DNA from: Lates calcarifer
Lineage: Eukaryota; Chordata; Actinopteri; Centropomidae
Assembly: GCF_001640805.2 (NCBI RefSeq)
Contig: NC_066838.1
Span: 20,352,743 to 20,416,742 of the forward strand
Direction of reading: 5' to 3'
Length of the DNA: 64,000 nucleotides
Shown: in pieces, positions 39,396 through 53,793 of the stretch
How the letters are laid out: each line of letters starts with the position of its first letter
How positions within the stretch are numbered: position 1 is the stretch's first letter
The notes under the pieces: generated by a model
Database searches by the model: none
Told to the model about the DNA's origin: nothing
The model's input: only the letters and a program-made list of their open reading frames with translations
Position numbers and translations under genes: made by a program

Positions 39396-39471
39396 GTCAC
39401 TGACAATTGAGAGTTGACTCTCGCCAAAATGTGGAAAAGGGCAAAGAACACAGGTCCTGTCGTGAGACAAA
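39396..39471 (+). CDS. igfn1: igfn1 coding exon 1 (5' UTR plus start codon)
   Basis: After a TTTGCAG acceptor comes a 33-base leader, then ATG at 39,429-39,431 in the good context GCCAAAATG. It encodes MWKRAKNTGPVVRQ plus one base, and the donor GTACAG follows. The frame joins exactly to the IGFN1-type sequence of exon 2, which supports this start. Confidence 0.75.
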
Positions 39472-42400
39472 GTACAGTACTGCTATTTCTCCTTCCTCTT
39501 CAAGCTTCTCTTTTTCCTGCTTATTCATATTTGAGAGATTGGTCTGATGTCCATCCGCTGCAAACACAGTGGTGTTGCAACAGAGATTAAGATGACATTA
39601 GACATTCTTCCGTACTATTCTGCACTAGACTGGATGTTAAGATAATGGTTAATTTAAATAAGCAAGCTTTATTCACTATCTTTTTTTTTCATATTTGTTT
39701 GATTTCTTCCAGTGCCTCTATCAGGTATGACTTCAGTGGAAAATCATTTTACAAACTGCTGTAACACTAAATATTTGCTGCAAAGTTGGAGGTCACATGT
39801 TATCAAGATTAATATCTGCAGTAGTTTAATCCTAAATACCAAAAAAGTAATAGCGAGTTGCACACCACCACACAAGAAAAAAGAATCCAGAAGCACTGAA
39901 AAATAATCACAATAATGAATATCTTGAACAAAAAAAGACCACACCAACAACATTGTTTTAGAAAACTATTTGGCAGTGATATAATAAACTGTCTGCAATT
40001 TAATTCATCACCAGAGGTGGAGGAAAATGAGCTTCCACTAATCCTGCCAAAACTTAACATATTCTGGAGTCAACAAACAGTTTATAGGGTAGAAAAGCAC
40101 TTTGAAAAATGAAGCGTTTTATTGTAACAGCAAACTGAGCAATACTCAGGCTTCAAAACGACTTCATATAAAAACTGGAGAAATATTACTTTCTTTGAAC
40201 TGGAAAAATGAATAGTTCTAGGCTTTTTGTATTTATTGCTCATATCCAATGAATGCCTGAATACTATCTTATAATGAATGCCCAACCCAAAAACTACCAT
40301 ATTGCTACACAAAAACAAATTTTAATTATTGTGACTGATCTGAAATAAAAAGGTATTAAAAGAGTTGCTCTTTTTACTGTTAAACCTGAGTTCCTGCTGG
40401 AACATACAGTATTTTATACTAACAATGCATCAGTTGTGAAAACAACGTTACAATGTAAGGGGAATCACTCAGTGATGACATTACACACAATTATCCCATG
40501 AATCTTTAGCTCTTATACTAAGCTTCACTCTTAGCACTTTCGCTGTCTTGGTTTTGGCCACAGCAGACAATGTAGTCAGTCAGAAATCTCTAAAACCCAC
40601 TGTAATTTACCTGTTCAGCACCAAAAAGCAGACAGGCACAGTTAGCAACTACCTGGTGAACACTGTGTGGCTAAAGAGCCAGATATTTTAGTACAGACCA
40701 AAAAACAGAGCGAGAAATAATATTGGACTTACATTTGAATGAGTAGGAAATGTTTGGGTTTAAAGAAACAATTATAATACAATACTGCTTCTGTAAAAGA
40801 CAATGAAATGTGAAAATGTGCTCTGTGCATGATGTGCAGTACACTATATCCATAGACTTATAAAATCCATGAGAAGTTCCTGTTTGGCCAACTGACAGGC
40901 ACTTCAACAGCCAGTTGACTAAAGGTCTTCTCTCTCTGGGCTTCAGTGATAAACTGAGGATGAGAAGAAAACATCCTTGGATTAAGGTTGCCTGCCTGCT
41001 GCCCTTTACTGTGACCCTCTCAGTGCTTCAGTTTATTCAGGCCTCTATGAGCTTTCCTTTTCCACATTATGCCTGACTGGGCCTCTCCACCCACTGTTAC
41101 TCCCTCTCCCTCTCTCCCTCTCTCCCTCTCTCTCTCTCTCTCCCCCTGCTCTTCCTCTATATCAAATGCACTTAAAAGTAAAGGGAACACATGCTTTGCC
41201 TGGCTTGGATAGTCATCAGCATTTCTGTAAATACCAGGAAATGCCTGCAGGACATAACCTGCAATTTCAAAGAGATAACTAATAATGAATAGCTCCTGTT
41301 GGACATGTTTTGTATATACAGAGTATATGCACTTAATGTCCTGCAGGCATAGCACAGCATTACCTCATGTACTTATAACTGATCTACTGCAATTTCTTTT
41401 CACCCAGGTTTCTCCCTTGTTCATCGATATATTCAGCATTTTAATGAGGTGTCTGGCAACAAGACAGGTGATGTGAAAGAGCTGTTTGATTTTCTGGTAG
41501 ACAAACATTAAATGTTTTTGAGGTCTCCACGCACAACTGTACTGTACGAACGCATTGCTGAGCTATATCCATTATTATGAATAATGGAATACATTGAATA
41601 ATACATTAGGTATTATTGAATACTGTGTCTGCTTGTGACCTGTCCTGTCTTTGTGTTGATAACCTGAATTATCCATTTACTACCTTGTCAAACCAGTCAC
41701 CCCCAGTTACACGTCTGGCAGGGTGGCTCCTATTTCTGTCCTTGTCATAATAATCATTAATCCCTGGATTAATGTTCTTCTTCATCGACTCCTGTGTGAT
41801 CCTCTATCTTTGCGCGTCAAAAGCCCAATAACAAAATGCTCTGCAGCAAAGCAGGTAGGCAGAGGATCACAGAGTGGATTTCATGCACTGCTGTTTGAAA
41901 TACCCGAGTGAATTAGTGTCTAGTCTACTAATTTGACTTGCAGTGTATTGAATACTAGAGTTGAAACAAATGGTACATTAAATTTGCCCAACACCCCATA
42001 CTTCCAAGTTTCTACACTGTGAACATTTGCTGCTACTCTTGGTTTTTATATCACTGCAAGTGGAATATCTTTGGGTTTTAGACTACTGATCATATAATGT
42101 AACTGTAACTGTGCAGCATATACTGTATATAAGAGGTGCAGAGCAACTTCTGCCTCATAACTTACTTAATTTTAGCTAATATTTTGCAGTTATCAGATTT
42201 AGATGTGAAAATGACAACAAAATTGCTAAAAAAAAAATGCTATTAAACAATCACTGGGAGGTAGGAGTAGTGATGTGTTACTATCTGAGTCTATAACATA
42301 ATCATCTTAATTGATGTTAATGAGTAATGAGCACAACTGGTTTAACTTGGGAACAATTAAACACCTTTACCCAGCAACAACACCAAACATGCAGCTGTCA

Positions 42401-45400
42401 TTGGTAGAAGTAACTTTAAGTTAACTCATAAAGAACAGGAATATATTATACCTAGTTACTTTTCCATCTTTTTCAGTGTATCTGAGATTTGTATGCAGCG
42501 CTTCACATTTGTGTAGCAGTCAAAAGGCAAATGTTTCCGTCAACATACACAAAGCAGCACTGGGAATACGTTTGACATTCCTGACATCTGCTGGTAGCAA
42601 AAAAGAAATCTGTTTAGTTCTACCAAAAGTAACTTTTCCCCACTTGGTCTAAATATTTATTTCAAATTCCACTGCGCTGCAATGATTTCTGTTTTGATTC
42701 GTTTTAAAATACAATGTGCATAATTAACTGATTTGTTACTTTTTATTATTATTTTTGCTGGCTTTGTTCAGCTGCCATCCGCAAGAGATCTAAGACTCCC
42801 GGAGTGATGATCACGCAGTATGTGGTCAACATACCAGATGGAAAGAGCACCCCAGATTTCCAGTGTAAACCAGTTCCAGTAACAGTCCAGGAAGGTGAGT
42901 TTCATCTTATGACAAAATGCTCTGCAGCAAAGCAGGTACTAAACTGACCTATTTATGCATTAAGTCAATATGCATGACAATAAATTATATGAATTAAGGA
43001 CAGTAACATTTCATTTCTATAGCACTCTCTTTACAATTATGAACCATATTTCACAGGGCAATTAGCTGTTTTTAAGGCTGTGGTGACAGGGGATCCAAAA
43101 CCAGAGGTATCATGGAGAAGAGCTAAAGGAACTGTTTCAGACAAGGACAAATTTCAGAGTAAATACGATGAATCAACTGGGGAGCACATACTAGAGGTGA
43201 GTAACTAAATGATAAAAGATCCTGGGAGTAGTTACTGCTCATACTTTTAGTTTTAAACAGCATAATAAAACAGTAAAAACGTATTAGTATGTATGTTCTC
43301 TGTGCTGTGTGAATTAAATTTGGGCATCTGATGTTTGTATTTCTAGATTCACAAAGTGTCTGCTGCTGAAACCGATACATTCAAATGCTATGCTGTGAAT
43401 GAATTTGGTAAAGCTGTCTGCACGGCAACATTAAGTGTGACTGAGGGTAAGAGTTGTTTGTGGAATACATTCTAGACTGGATGATGAATATTTGTTTTGA
43501 CTGAGCGAGTCACTTATTCTCATTTGAGCGTCTTAAGTTCTTTATATGTTTTTAATTACAGAGTAAAATTATAAAATATACAGAAACCTGAATTCTCTGT
43601 TTTCAGCTTCAACAAATCCATCAGATTTCAGAAAATTACTGAGGAAAAGGTGAGAAAACCAGACATTTAAATTGTATAATATTAATATATCTATCTATCA
43701 GTTTTGTTTTGTTTTTATATTTGTCTAATATCTCTAGTAAAGTAGAGAAAGCAGGTGGGGAAACTGACGACAGATTCTGGAATGCGATGCTGAACGCTGA
43801 CAGGAAAGACTATGAGCGCATCTGTGCTGAGTTTGGTGTTGCAGACTTGCATTTGGTTCTCAAAAAACTGGAGGAGAAGAAGAAGGAGCGAATGCAAAAT
43901 AAGTGTAAGGTATGAAAACTCTCAGCTCTCACAGTAAAAACATCATCTCCAGCTAAATCATCAATACATCTCTTAACAAGCCATTCTATCACTGATTTGT
44001 CATTTCACTGAAGACATCTGGCACTGATCAAAGTCGTGTTCACTCTGAATATTCATCAAACCTAGCATATCATTGTGTTGTGATAGTAACTCCATAGTTC
44101 AAATGCAATTCATCATTTAAAATTAACTTGAAATCAGCAATCAATTTTTACTACTAATTTCACAATATTAACTTCATCTCTCTGATCAGATCTCTCTGTC
44201 TCCCATCTCAATCATCTCTTGGCAGTATCAGAAAATAGGTATAATTATGTTACTAAAGATGTCTGTGCTTCATTAGAGCTTCAAATTGAGTTTAAAGATG
44301 CACAACGAGATAGACTAAGATATCTTCAAGTGTTAATTTGAGTGCCTGAATTCTGAGTGTGAAATTTATGCTGCATGTAGTAGCCTCAAAAAGTTCCATT
44401 GTGAAACACAAACAAAAACTGTATTCATGGCATGTACACTGCTTTCTGATAAGAAGCCCATAATGCAAGAAAGATGAAAGGTTTAAGATTAAAGATGCAA
44501 AAGTTACAAATGTGCAGCACTTCACTTGGCAGTGATGAAAAATAACTATAATAAGTAAATGGTGGAATTTTTTTTATCAGAACTATTCTTTAACATTTTT
44601 AAAACATGCACAATACACAGCAGATTAATATTATTCCACAGTTGGGTTATGTTTCATCTGTCTGTAATTCCTCTGTGTGCCTGGCAGGATGGTGTGATTC
44701 CCTATGATGAAGATAAAACAGACAAACACGGTGTTAAGAGTGTTGGGAGGACAAAGGATTTCAGTATTAAGGGCCTAATGCAAAAGGACACAGGACTGAA
44801 TCAGGTGGATGTTGAAATGGCCAACCTCCTGGAGACAGTGCTGAATCAGACGGGTGCTGAGGAAGTCAACTTCCTCCCAACAGAGTTTAAACGTAGGTTC
44901 AATGACAGAAACTGGGACTGAAAGTTTTTCAAAAATCTGATTTGGAAAAACGTTTAAATATTGTTTTTGTGATCCTCTGCTTTTTTCACTTTTGTTAAAC
45001 ATTAAATATATACAGTATTTGATTTTCATTAATAGTGAAAATGCAGTGATTCTCACACAAGCCTATACAATACTTCATCTTTTTTTGCATCCTTTTTTTT
45101 TCTTTTTACAGTTTCAAATGTGGACTTTGTCATCAGAATTCAGGAGATCAAGGCACAAGAAAGAGAGGACGCTCTGTTTGAGTGTGTCCTCACACACCCA
45201 CTACCCAAGATCACGTGGATGGGCAAGGGCAGAATTCTGGAAGATGGAGAAAAATATAGCATAACCATGTCAGATCATAAACTAATCCACAGGCTGTTGA
45301 TCAGGGACTGCAAGCAGCTGGACAAAGGCATCTATTCAGCTGTGGCTGGCATTACATCCTGCAGTGCCTGGCTGGTTGTGGAAGGTAACAGTGCAGCAAT

Positions 45401-48400
45401 GATTAATTTGTTAATGTAATTTGTCAATATAATACGAATGATTGCCATAATCATGATTTTCACAAATAAATGCGAGTCATTTATCATGCATGTTGTATTT
45501 CATAATCTGTAAGCTGACTGTGACCCCACATCTGCTGGCAAGAAGAAACCTCGTAAAACTACCTTGGCTGGCGGAGCACAGATCGACCTTGAGAAAGTCG
45601 CCAAAGAGCAACAAATAAAAAACAGTGAGGAGATGGAGAAGATTTTAGCAGCAATAAAAGCAAAGCACCAACCAGGACAACTCAAAGGAGAAAAGATATT
45701 AACCGCTGGTGGAAGAGATGGTGAAATAACTTCAGTCAACGGACTGGGTAAAAACGCTGGAGTGGTAAAGAACAAGCCTGACGCAGCAAATGCAAGTGTC
45801 CAGTCTGAGCTGACGGGAAGCAAAGAGAAAGTAAAGATTAAAAACTCAGGAGGAGATGAAACAGTAACAAAATTAGATGTTTCAGGGTGTGTAACAAAAA
45901 CAGACATGCAAAGGATAGCTGATCAATCCAAGACCAAGAAACACACCAAATCTGGTCAAGTGGATTCTGACAAGGCAACAGGTAAAGTTGATCTATGCCT
46001 AACAATGCATTTCCATCATCAGCACTTCAGTAGTCAGTGGTGGTTAAAATTTGAGTTTGATGATCAAAACATTTGCTGCTACGTAACTTTAGTTATTTCA
46101 AAAGAGGAAGTGGATAACCTTTACTTTCACGGGTCAGCTCCAAAGCAGTACAACTCTTTGCCCTTTAGTGCTTGGGTTACATGTCACACACTGAAAAGAT
46201 CTCTTTAACTAATGTCAAATTTTAAAGGCTTTCTGTGCACGCTATTTGCCTCTCGAACATCAAATGAAATGAAACCAGGAACAATACTACAGTTAATGCT
46301 GATAAATTAACAAAAGGTAAAAATATTATATATACATATTAGTATATTGTTAAAAAGACTCAAAACATATTGAAAAGATATAGTTATGTCTGTAAAGACG
46401 ATATTTTCTAAATGTAAGTAACCAAGTAAGAACAAAATAGAGACCATGATCAGGCTTGGATTGAATGATCACTGTTTCTGTAATCTTAATGATTAGGATT
46501 AGCTACTTGGCACATAATTAAATATCTCATTTGTTTGGATTAAAATGACCTTTAACATTTAAATATAACTATATAATACAATATAACCATTAAAGCATAA
46601 ATATGTAGTATTTACTAAGATGAAGTTAGAAGGCACTGGTGTGAGCTTGGGCTGTCGCTTTTTCAAAAAGTCAAGTTTAAATGAACTCAAACTGGCACAT
46701 AATTCATTTGAACCAATTTGAGTTAATATCCCTACTTATCTTCTAAACAGTATTTATTCTTCTGATTGTGTACTGTGTCTGTGCAGAGTCCAACGGGAAA
46801 AGCAGTGATGTAGAATTAAACCAGACTGAAATGTTTGCTACAAATCAAGTCACTGATCCTGATGGAAATAAAAACTTCAGCGGGTCTGTCAGGCGCTCAA
46901 AGCAAACAAAGAAGGTCCAATGGAAAGATCATATATCTGGTAAGACACAGCAGGGATCATACTGCATGGAAGAGATTACAGTACTACAGCTGACTCAGGA
47001 TTAGCCATACCTCTATCAGATAGACTGTATAGTACTAAATAAGAAAACAGAAAAAAATGTTTTAATCACTGCATGTACATCTATGACAATGACATATGGT
47101 TGATTTGTTTTTTTGTGTCTAACAACAGCATATGTGAGAATAAAAAAACATTAGGGTATGTTACCGACTGAAAACCAAGAAAATAATAGAAATTTGCTTG
47201 TCTGGTTCTCAAAATCATTCAAGGTGCAATAGGCTGAGTGAGCATCTGGAACGCCACTAATGGCACCATTTTCTCTTTCATTACTGTAATGTAGTTTTAA
47301 ATGCTGGAAAATGTTTGCCCCATTGGTGAAGAAATTGAGCTTTGTTTTAGTAATGATTGAGTGAAGTACCATGACAATATGAAAACAGCTGAAGAGCAGA
47401 AGATTCTAGTCTTATTAACCTTATGATGGAAAGAATTTCTGGGGACTTTTAATTTACTATTTAAAATTACAGTGCAAGTGTGTAGTAACTGAATTCTGTG
47501 CCTCTAACACAGATCCAAATGAGCTAGAAAGTGACTATGAAGCAAGTGACAGTGATGGAGAGGAGGACTCTACTGGCCAGGTCAAGCATCCTAGATGTTC
47601 AAAGCGAAGCAAAAAAGCTGTCAGTGGTAAGAGATCAGACATGGTGCATTACTGCATGACGGGGGGGTGTAGTTTGGGTTAATGGCCTGAAAATAACTGA
47701 ATACCTGAAGCAGTTCATGTTGTTTAGTCTAATTAGCAGAACATATTGTTTAACCCTAAATATAAATATGACTTGTGCTTATTCTGAGAATGTTTAGTGT
47801 GGTTTCATTTTGAGACAGATTTGAGTAAGTGTGCGTGTAAAGCTATGGGTTGCATATTTTGATTTTAAAAAGGTGAAAGCATGTGTCCTAAAGATCGCAG
47901 TGACTCTGATGAGACCGAAGATGCCACCAGCTCTGCCAAACATACAAGGCGTAAAAGACAAGGCCCACTGATAGAAGATTTGGTGATTGGTAAGTAAAGT
48001 TTCCCGACTGAATGACAGCAAAGGGCTGCAGTTGGATGCATTTGAATTGTTTATGAAAACTATAATCAATTTTGTCAAGTTGTAACTGACTATTCTTTTC
48101 AGAGCCACTTCAAAAAAGGCTATGACAGTGTAACAGTCCTGTCCATCTCTATGTAACTGATATAACTGTATTACATGTAGTATTGGCATAGTGACCTCAA
48201 CTCTATATTCACAGGATCAGTGTGTCTTTATACAACATATTCATTTACATGATGCATCTACATTTGATTGAACAGGGGTGGGTGGAAAAATTATTCATAT
48301 TCACAATGCTCACTCCTACAATTCTGAATCAATTCACAAATGCAAAATATAGATTTCTGTGATAATGTCAGGTAATAATGCTATGTCGACAGAGGAAAAA

Positions 48401-51400
48401 AGGTGGAACTCAACTGCAAAGGCACCACATTCAAGTATCATAATAACACATCTTGTTGTTCATCTTCAAAAAAAGACAGTAATAATTGGCTTTGCAAGAC
48501 AAAGGTGATGTATTTTATGAATGCTCCAGGCCCTGTCATCTACAGCATCCAACTCCAGCACTAAGGACACTAGCTGACCAACACATGCCACAGCACTTTA
48601 ACCAGCTCTGATAGGGCCAACAAAATAACTCAGTCCATACTCTGTTTCACTTCAAAAGCCTTGTACCCAGGCAGCACTCTGGATGACAATGGCTTCCCCC
48701 ACTACCTACATGACAGCAGAGAGACCGTTCCATACTGCTGGAGACAGTCAGTTGTTTAGCATAGAGTGCACTGGAGTAAAATAAAGTGTCCCTCTTTCTT
48801 TTTATTGAATCAAGAGCTGTTTTGAATTGAGAAGCAATTCTGAATCATTTCAATTGTGAGATTGCTAAAGATTCCAACCCCACTAATGATTTGAAAACTG
48901 GAGAGCACAGTTGTACAAATTTGCACAAAATTTGTACAAAATTGAGACATGTGCTGCACATTGAACATTAAATTACTTTGGTAATTTGTACATTGTCCAC
49001 AATGAATGAGATGGAATCTGGGAGAAAGACTGCTCAACAAAGTTATAATTAAAAAAATTATTATTCAAAATATTTGTAACATTGCAACAAAGTAATCATG
49101 ATTCCATTTAGCGATAAGTCACTGCAATCAACTTCACAACTAATAATGATATTTTTTACCAGCTAACACCCATTTATTCACAACAATCCCTGCATTTTTT
49201 TTATCAACTTGCTCTGAATGTCATGTTGATATGCTATTTTGTCACAACAGGGAGGTTCTCCACGAGCCAAATTGTTTTGTCATTTTCATTTTCTATTAGA
49301 CAGGTCTACATTTGGCCACAGAGGGAGAGTCAGTTCGGTGTTAACAAACAATACACACTGAATAAGAAAACAGAAGAGCACTGAATAAGAATACAGAAGA
49401 GGCATCAACATGCACATATACAAGCTGAAAAGATCAAAATATATTCCCTGCAGAGACTGCAAACCATCTGGAAAACTTCCAAAAAAAAAGAAGAACAAAT
49501 AAGTTCAAACATTAGCTGTTTCTCCTATCAGTCTGGACAGGTTTTCTGTTCTTATCAGTCACAGTGCCTAACAGTTCTCTGTTGTCTATGTTAGATCCAG
49601 GGGTCCAGTTCATCTGTGGATTGTCTGATGTCAGTGCTATCATCAATGAGACTGCAGAATTAACATGCAAGCTCGACAGTGAAGACTGTGAAGGTGCCTG
49701 GTTCAGAGATGGCAAAAAGGTTAGCCGTATGGGTCAAACTCATCATTTTCCTGGGCACTGTGTCCATCAGTGTAGGGGTCTATGGTCATTTTGGTTCATT
49801 TGGTCTGAGGGGGAAAAAAAAAACAAAAACAACATATATTGGAGTTGAGCTCCGGTGCAGTTTCCTGTTCACACTGATATTTTACAAACAAACCAAGAGG
49901 TGAAAGCATTCAATTTATATCTGTTACCATGGTTACAAAATTATGTAAATGATGATGATAAAAATGATACAATAGAGGCCATACATTGCTTATCACTGTC
50001 TTAATAGATCACAATGAACAGATGGAGTTGGTGGTAGTTTAGCCTTTAAATTTATGCAAAAAACTGCACAAAACAGGTTAGATGTGACAGCATCCTAAGA
50101 CGCATACCATGTAATCACATCATCGGTTTGAATCTAGCTACTGACCTTCCTGCTCTCCCTTGGCACATTTCTTGTCCACCTCCCTCTTGTGCACTCTCAG
50201 AAATAAAAGGAAACACCAAAAAAAATTGAAATGAAAGATGGAAATCACCACCAGTTTCATACAGTATGTGCTCATTGGTGATTTACCTGGCAGGTGTTTA
50301 GATACTTTGGGCCTAAGTGGGACACAACACAGCTGGACAAAAAGCCTTTTGGAACATGCAGTGTATCTGATTTGAATGACTAATTAACTTGAAATTGTTG
50401 CTGCTCGGTTTGCTTATTTTCATGTGTCTGCCCCCTTTCCTATCAGATATCCCCAGATGACAATTTCACTATCACTAAAGATGGTGCGATCCATAAATTA
50501 GTTATAATCCGGTGCACGGAAGAGCACTCTGGGAAATATCGTTTTGAGGCAGATGGTCGTAAGACAGAGGCGATGATCAACGTCAAAGGTTTGAGAATTC
50601 ATCATGATAACAATAATGATATTTGATAATATGCAGCATAATTGTGAAATGAATATTATGAATTATATTTGCAGCCTGAGGTCATAAAATGTAAGTATGT
50701 GATTAGATAAGAGCTAAATGCCATCACAGCATTAAAATGACCCCAAATGACCCCCCCTTTTTTTTTAGATCCTCCAAGGTTTGACCCTGAAGACCTCAGT
50801 GCTTTCACTGAGCCTGTTACAGTTAAAGTGGGGCACCACGCCATCTTCAAACTGCATTTTGTTGGCTATGCACCCATAAAGATTCAGTGGTACAGAGAAG
50901 GAGAAGAGCTCCATGATGACAACAATACAAAGATAGAGAAATCTGCAAATCACAGCCGCTTGCTCCTTAGCAGGTGCCAGAGGAAGGACACGGGAGAGAT
51001 CAAGATCAAGCTCAAGAACGAACACGGCTTCATCGAGGCAATTTCACAGCTAATTGCGCTTGGTGAGTGAATGAAGGATGCAATGCAGAATTTAAAAATT
51101 GTTTTTTTCCTTAAGCTCTGCAGCTATAAAAAACATTATATGTAAATATAAACACTATATAAACATAAAACAATAAAATACCTGATTTCAATTAAATTAA
51201 CTCTGCGTCCATCTCCATCAAGAAAATTTTTATCTTTATAAATGCCAAAATTTGTGATTTGTGCAGTAAGCTGCATAGTAATACATACTTTGGTGTTGGA
51301 AGACCAAGAACAGCAAACACCTTCAAGCTTCAAGCTCCAAGCTCATTAACATAATGTAACAAAATCAGGCCAGGCTTAAGTAAAAAGGATGTCATATTTC

Positions 51401-53756
51401 ACTCACCCCACCTGTGTCTGGACAGATTTAGGTGCCTATTTTCAAAATGCTAGATGGAAAATCAAGATTCTTTTTTGCTCTACTTGAAGCAGAATCCCTG
51501 GCTGCGATAACACAACAGGTTAAAAATGTGTTTTGAAAATGCAATTCACAGCTTAACAAAAGCAATTATATTCAAACTACATCTGCTATCGCTGCAAGCA
51601 TTACAATCATAACAGTTTACTAAAAAATAAATAATATTTCCCTCTTATAAATGTGGTAATTTGCTTTCTCACACATGACAAGTTGTAAAGCTTTCTCAAA
51701 CTTAAATGACACTTTTTTTTAATGTTTCAGACAAACCTACTCCACCCTTGGGTCCAGCAGAAGTTACAGAGAGCTCAGTTTTGTGTATTGAGTTTAGGTG
51801 GAGGCCTCCAAAAGATGATGGTGGCTCACCAGTGACAAACTACATAATGGAGCGTCAGCAAGTGGGACGAAACACCTGGAAGAAAATAGGGGAAATCCCA
51901 GGTGTGCCCTGCTATCGTGATACAGATGTAGACCGTGGACGGAAATACTGTTACCGTATCCGAGCAGTGACCGCAGAGGGTACGAGTGAAGTGTTGGAGA
52001 CTGATGACATGCAAGCTGGTACACTAGGTGAGCCAAACTGGTATAATATCTGTAATGTAAATTTGTCTCACCCTTAAAGAATTAACAGAGGATAAACTAT
52101 AACCACTGACCTTAGTTAGTTTAATGTTAGCTAAATATACGTTGGTTTTAATGTCACAAGAACCTGAGACTGTACAAAACTCAGGCAATTCACAAGTCAA
52201 TCCCAGGTCAAACAATCATGAAACACAGTCACACCTATGAGCAATAAACATTTCAAGTTTTCAGCTCCCCTAACCTGCATGTCTTTGGTGTGCCTGAGAA
52301 ACAAGAGCACCCATGCAAACAAGGGGAAAGCTTGTAACTCTACACATAAAAGCCAGCTGGCAGGTTCATAAACAGGCCCATTGACTTGCTGTGAGTTGAC
52401 AGTGCAAACCACTGAGCCACCATGGTGCACACTGTGAATTGTGTAGATTGTATTGTTTAATCAATACCAGTGATGTGCAGTAATGTAAGAGCATTGGCTG
52501 TATGCACAGCTCGACTTTCAAATAATAAAACATGATGGTAAAAATAATCAATTAGAATATTAACCTGTAATAAATTTAACCAGCAAAACCAAACACTGAT
52601 ACCATGGAACGTGCCAATGACAAGCCACACTGCAAAAAAAAAAAAAGCAAACACTACATACACTTGAGTCCAAAAACACAGCTAAGACTGCATCTAATGC
52701 CACTGTCCCTGATTCTGGTTAGGAAATCTTTCAAGTCAAAACCTCAGACCACCTGAGATAAAATCAAAAGGTCTTATTTTCCTCCTCCACATCTTAAAAA
52801 GGTCCACTGGGTTCATAGGATTTTAGATCTATGAATCTGTCACAGAGAGAAAATCTCACACCATGTGATGGCACAACAGACAACTAATAAATAGCCAGCA
52901 GATAAAGCACAAGTACAAATAGTCCAGTACGGCACAGCGGCCGACAAAACACAGATAAAACAACAACGCAAGCACAATGCAAACAAGAATGACCTGAACT
53001 TACTGTTTGAAGGTCTGCTTGAGAACGAAGTCCATGCAACAGTGTTCTTTGGTGGAGTCTGTGTGTTGTATTAGTTTTCCATATAGGCCTGAAGTCTCTC
53101 CAGTCTGTAGGACTCCACATAAACGTTATTCCCAGTTGACAGTCGTCCTTGACGTACTTAAAGTAATTGAAATAGTCCTCTCCAAGATCATGATCCAGTT
53201 TTTCCTCCAGAAACGGTTGCCGTTTGAAATCAGAAGCATTAAGATATGGAGTAGCCAATACAACTAGTCTTTCATCCTTCACCGGGTTGTCTGCAGATTT
53301 ACTACCAGAGGTTTACGCCACCCCTTCATAGCACATTCTTCCCTTTCAAATCTGGAGCTGAAAGCTTCTTTTTACATTAAATTACAGGATTAAACAGATT
53401 TGTAAGAGGTGCATCAATTATGCACAACAAATATTCACACGAGTCTGTTGTACTGATGCATTAACTATATCTTCTTACAGTGATTTAACCTATACCGTAA
53501 GCAATGCCGGTAAAAAAAAAAAACTTTGTCAATCGTTGTTAGTCTTTGTCAATCGTTGTGATCCTCGTTTGACAACACTTCTGAAGATATGTCACTGTAA
53601 CATGTGCCGAAAATTCTCCGTCTGTTGTTAAACTGTGACTCTGAAAGGCTCCAAAGCCCGATCCGCACGTGTGGTACTGATCGACCGGCGTGGACCGAGA
53701 CAGGTGTGGCGCACACCAATTAGGGCGTGGACTTCAGGGAAACAAGATGGCGGCCG

Positions 53757-53793
<37 letters not shown>

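Noticed and set aside
45564..46208. 214-codon plus-strand open frame
   Set aside because: Its left part is igfn1 exon 9. The right part reads through the GTAAAG donor into the intron, so the frame as a whole is not a product.
52884..53282. 132-codon minus-strand frame as an intact gene
   Set aside because: Only its first part looks like the protein. The later part loses sense while other registers gain it, which points to a frameshifted relic rather than an intact gene.
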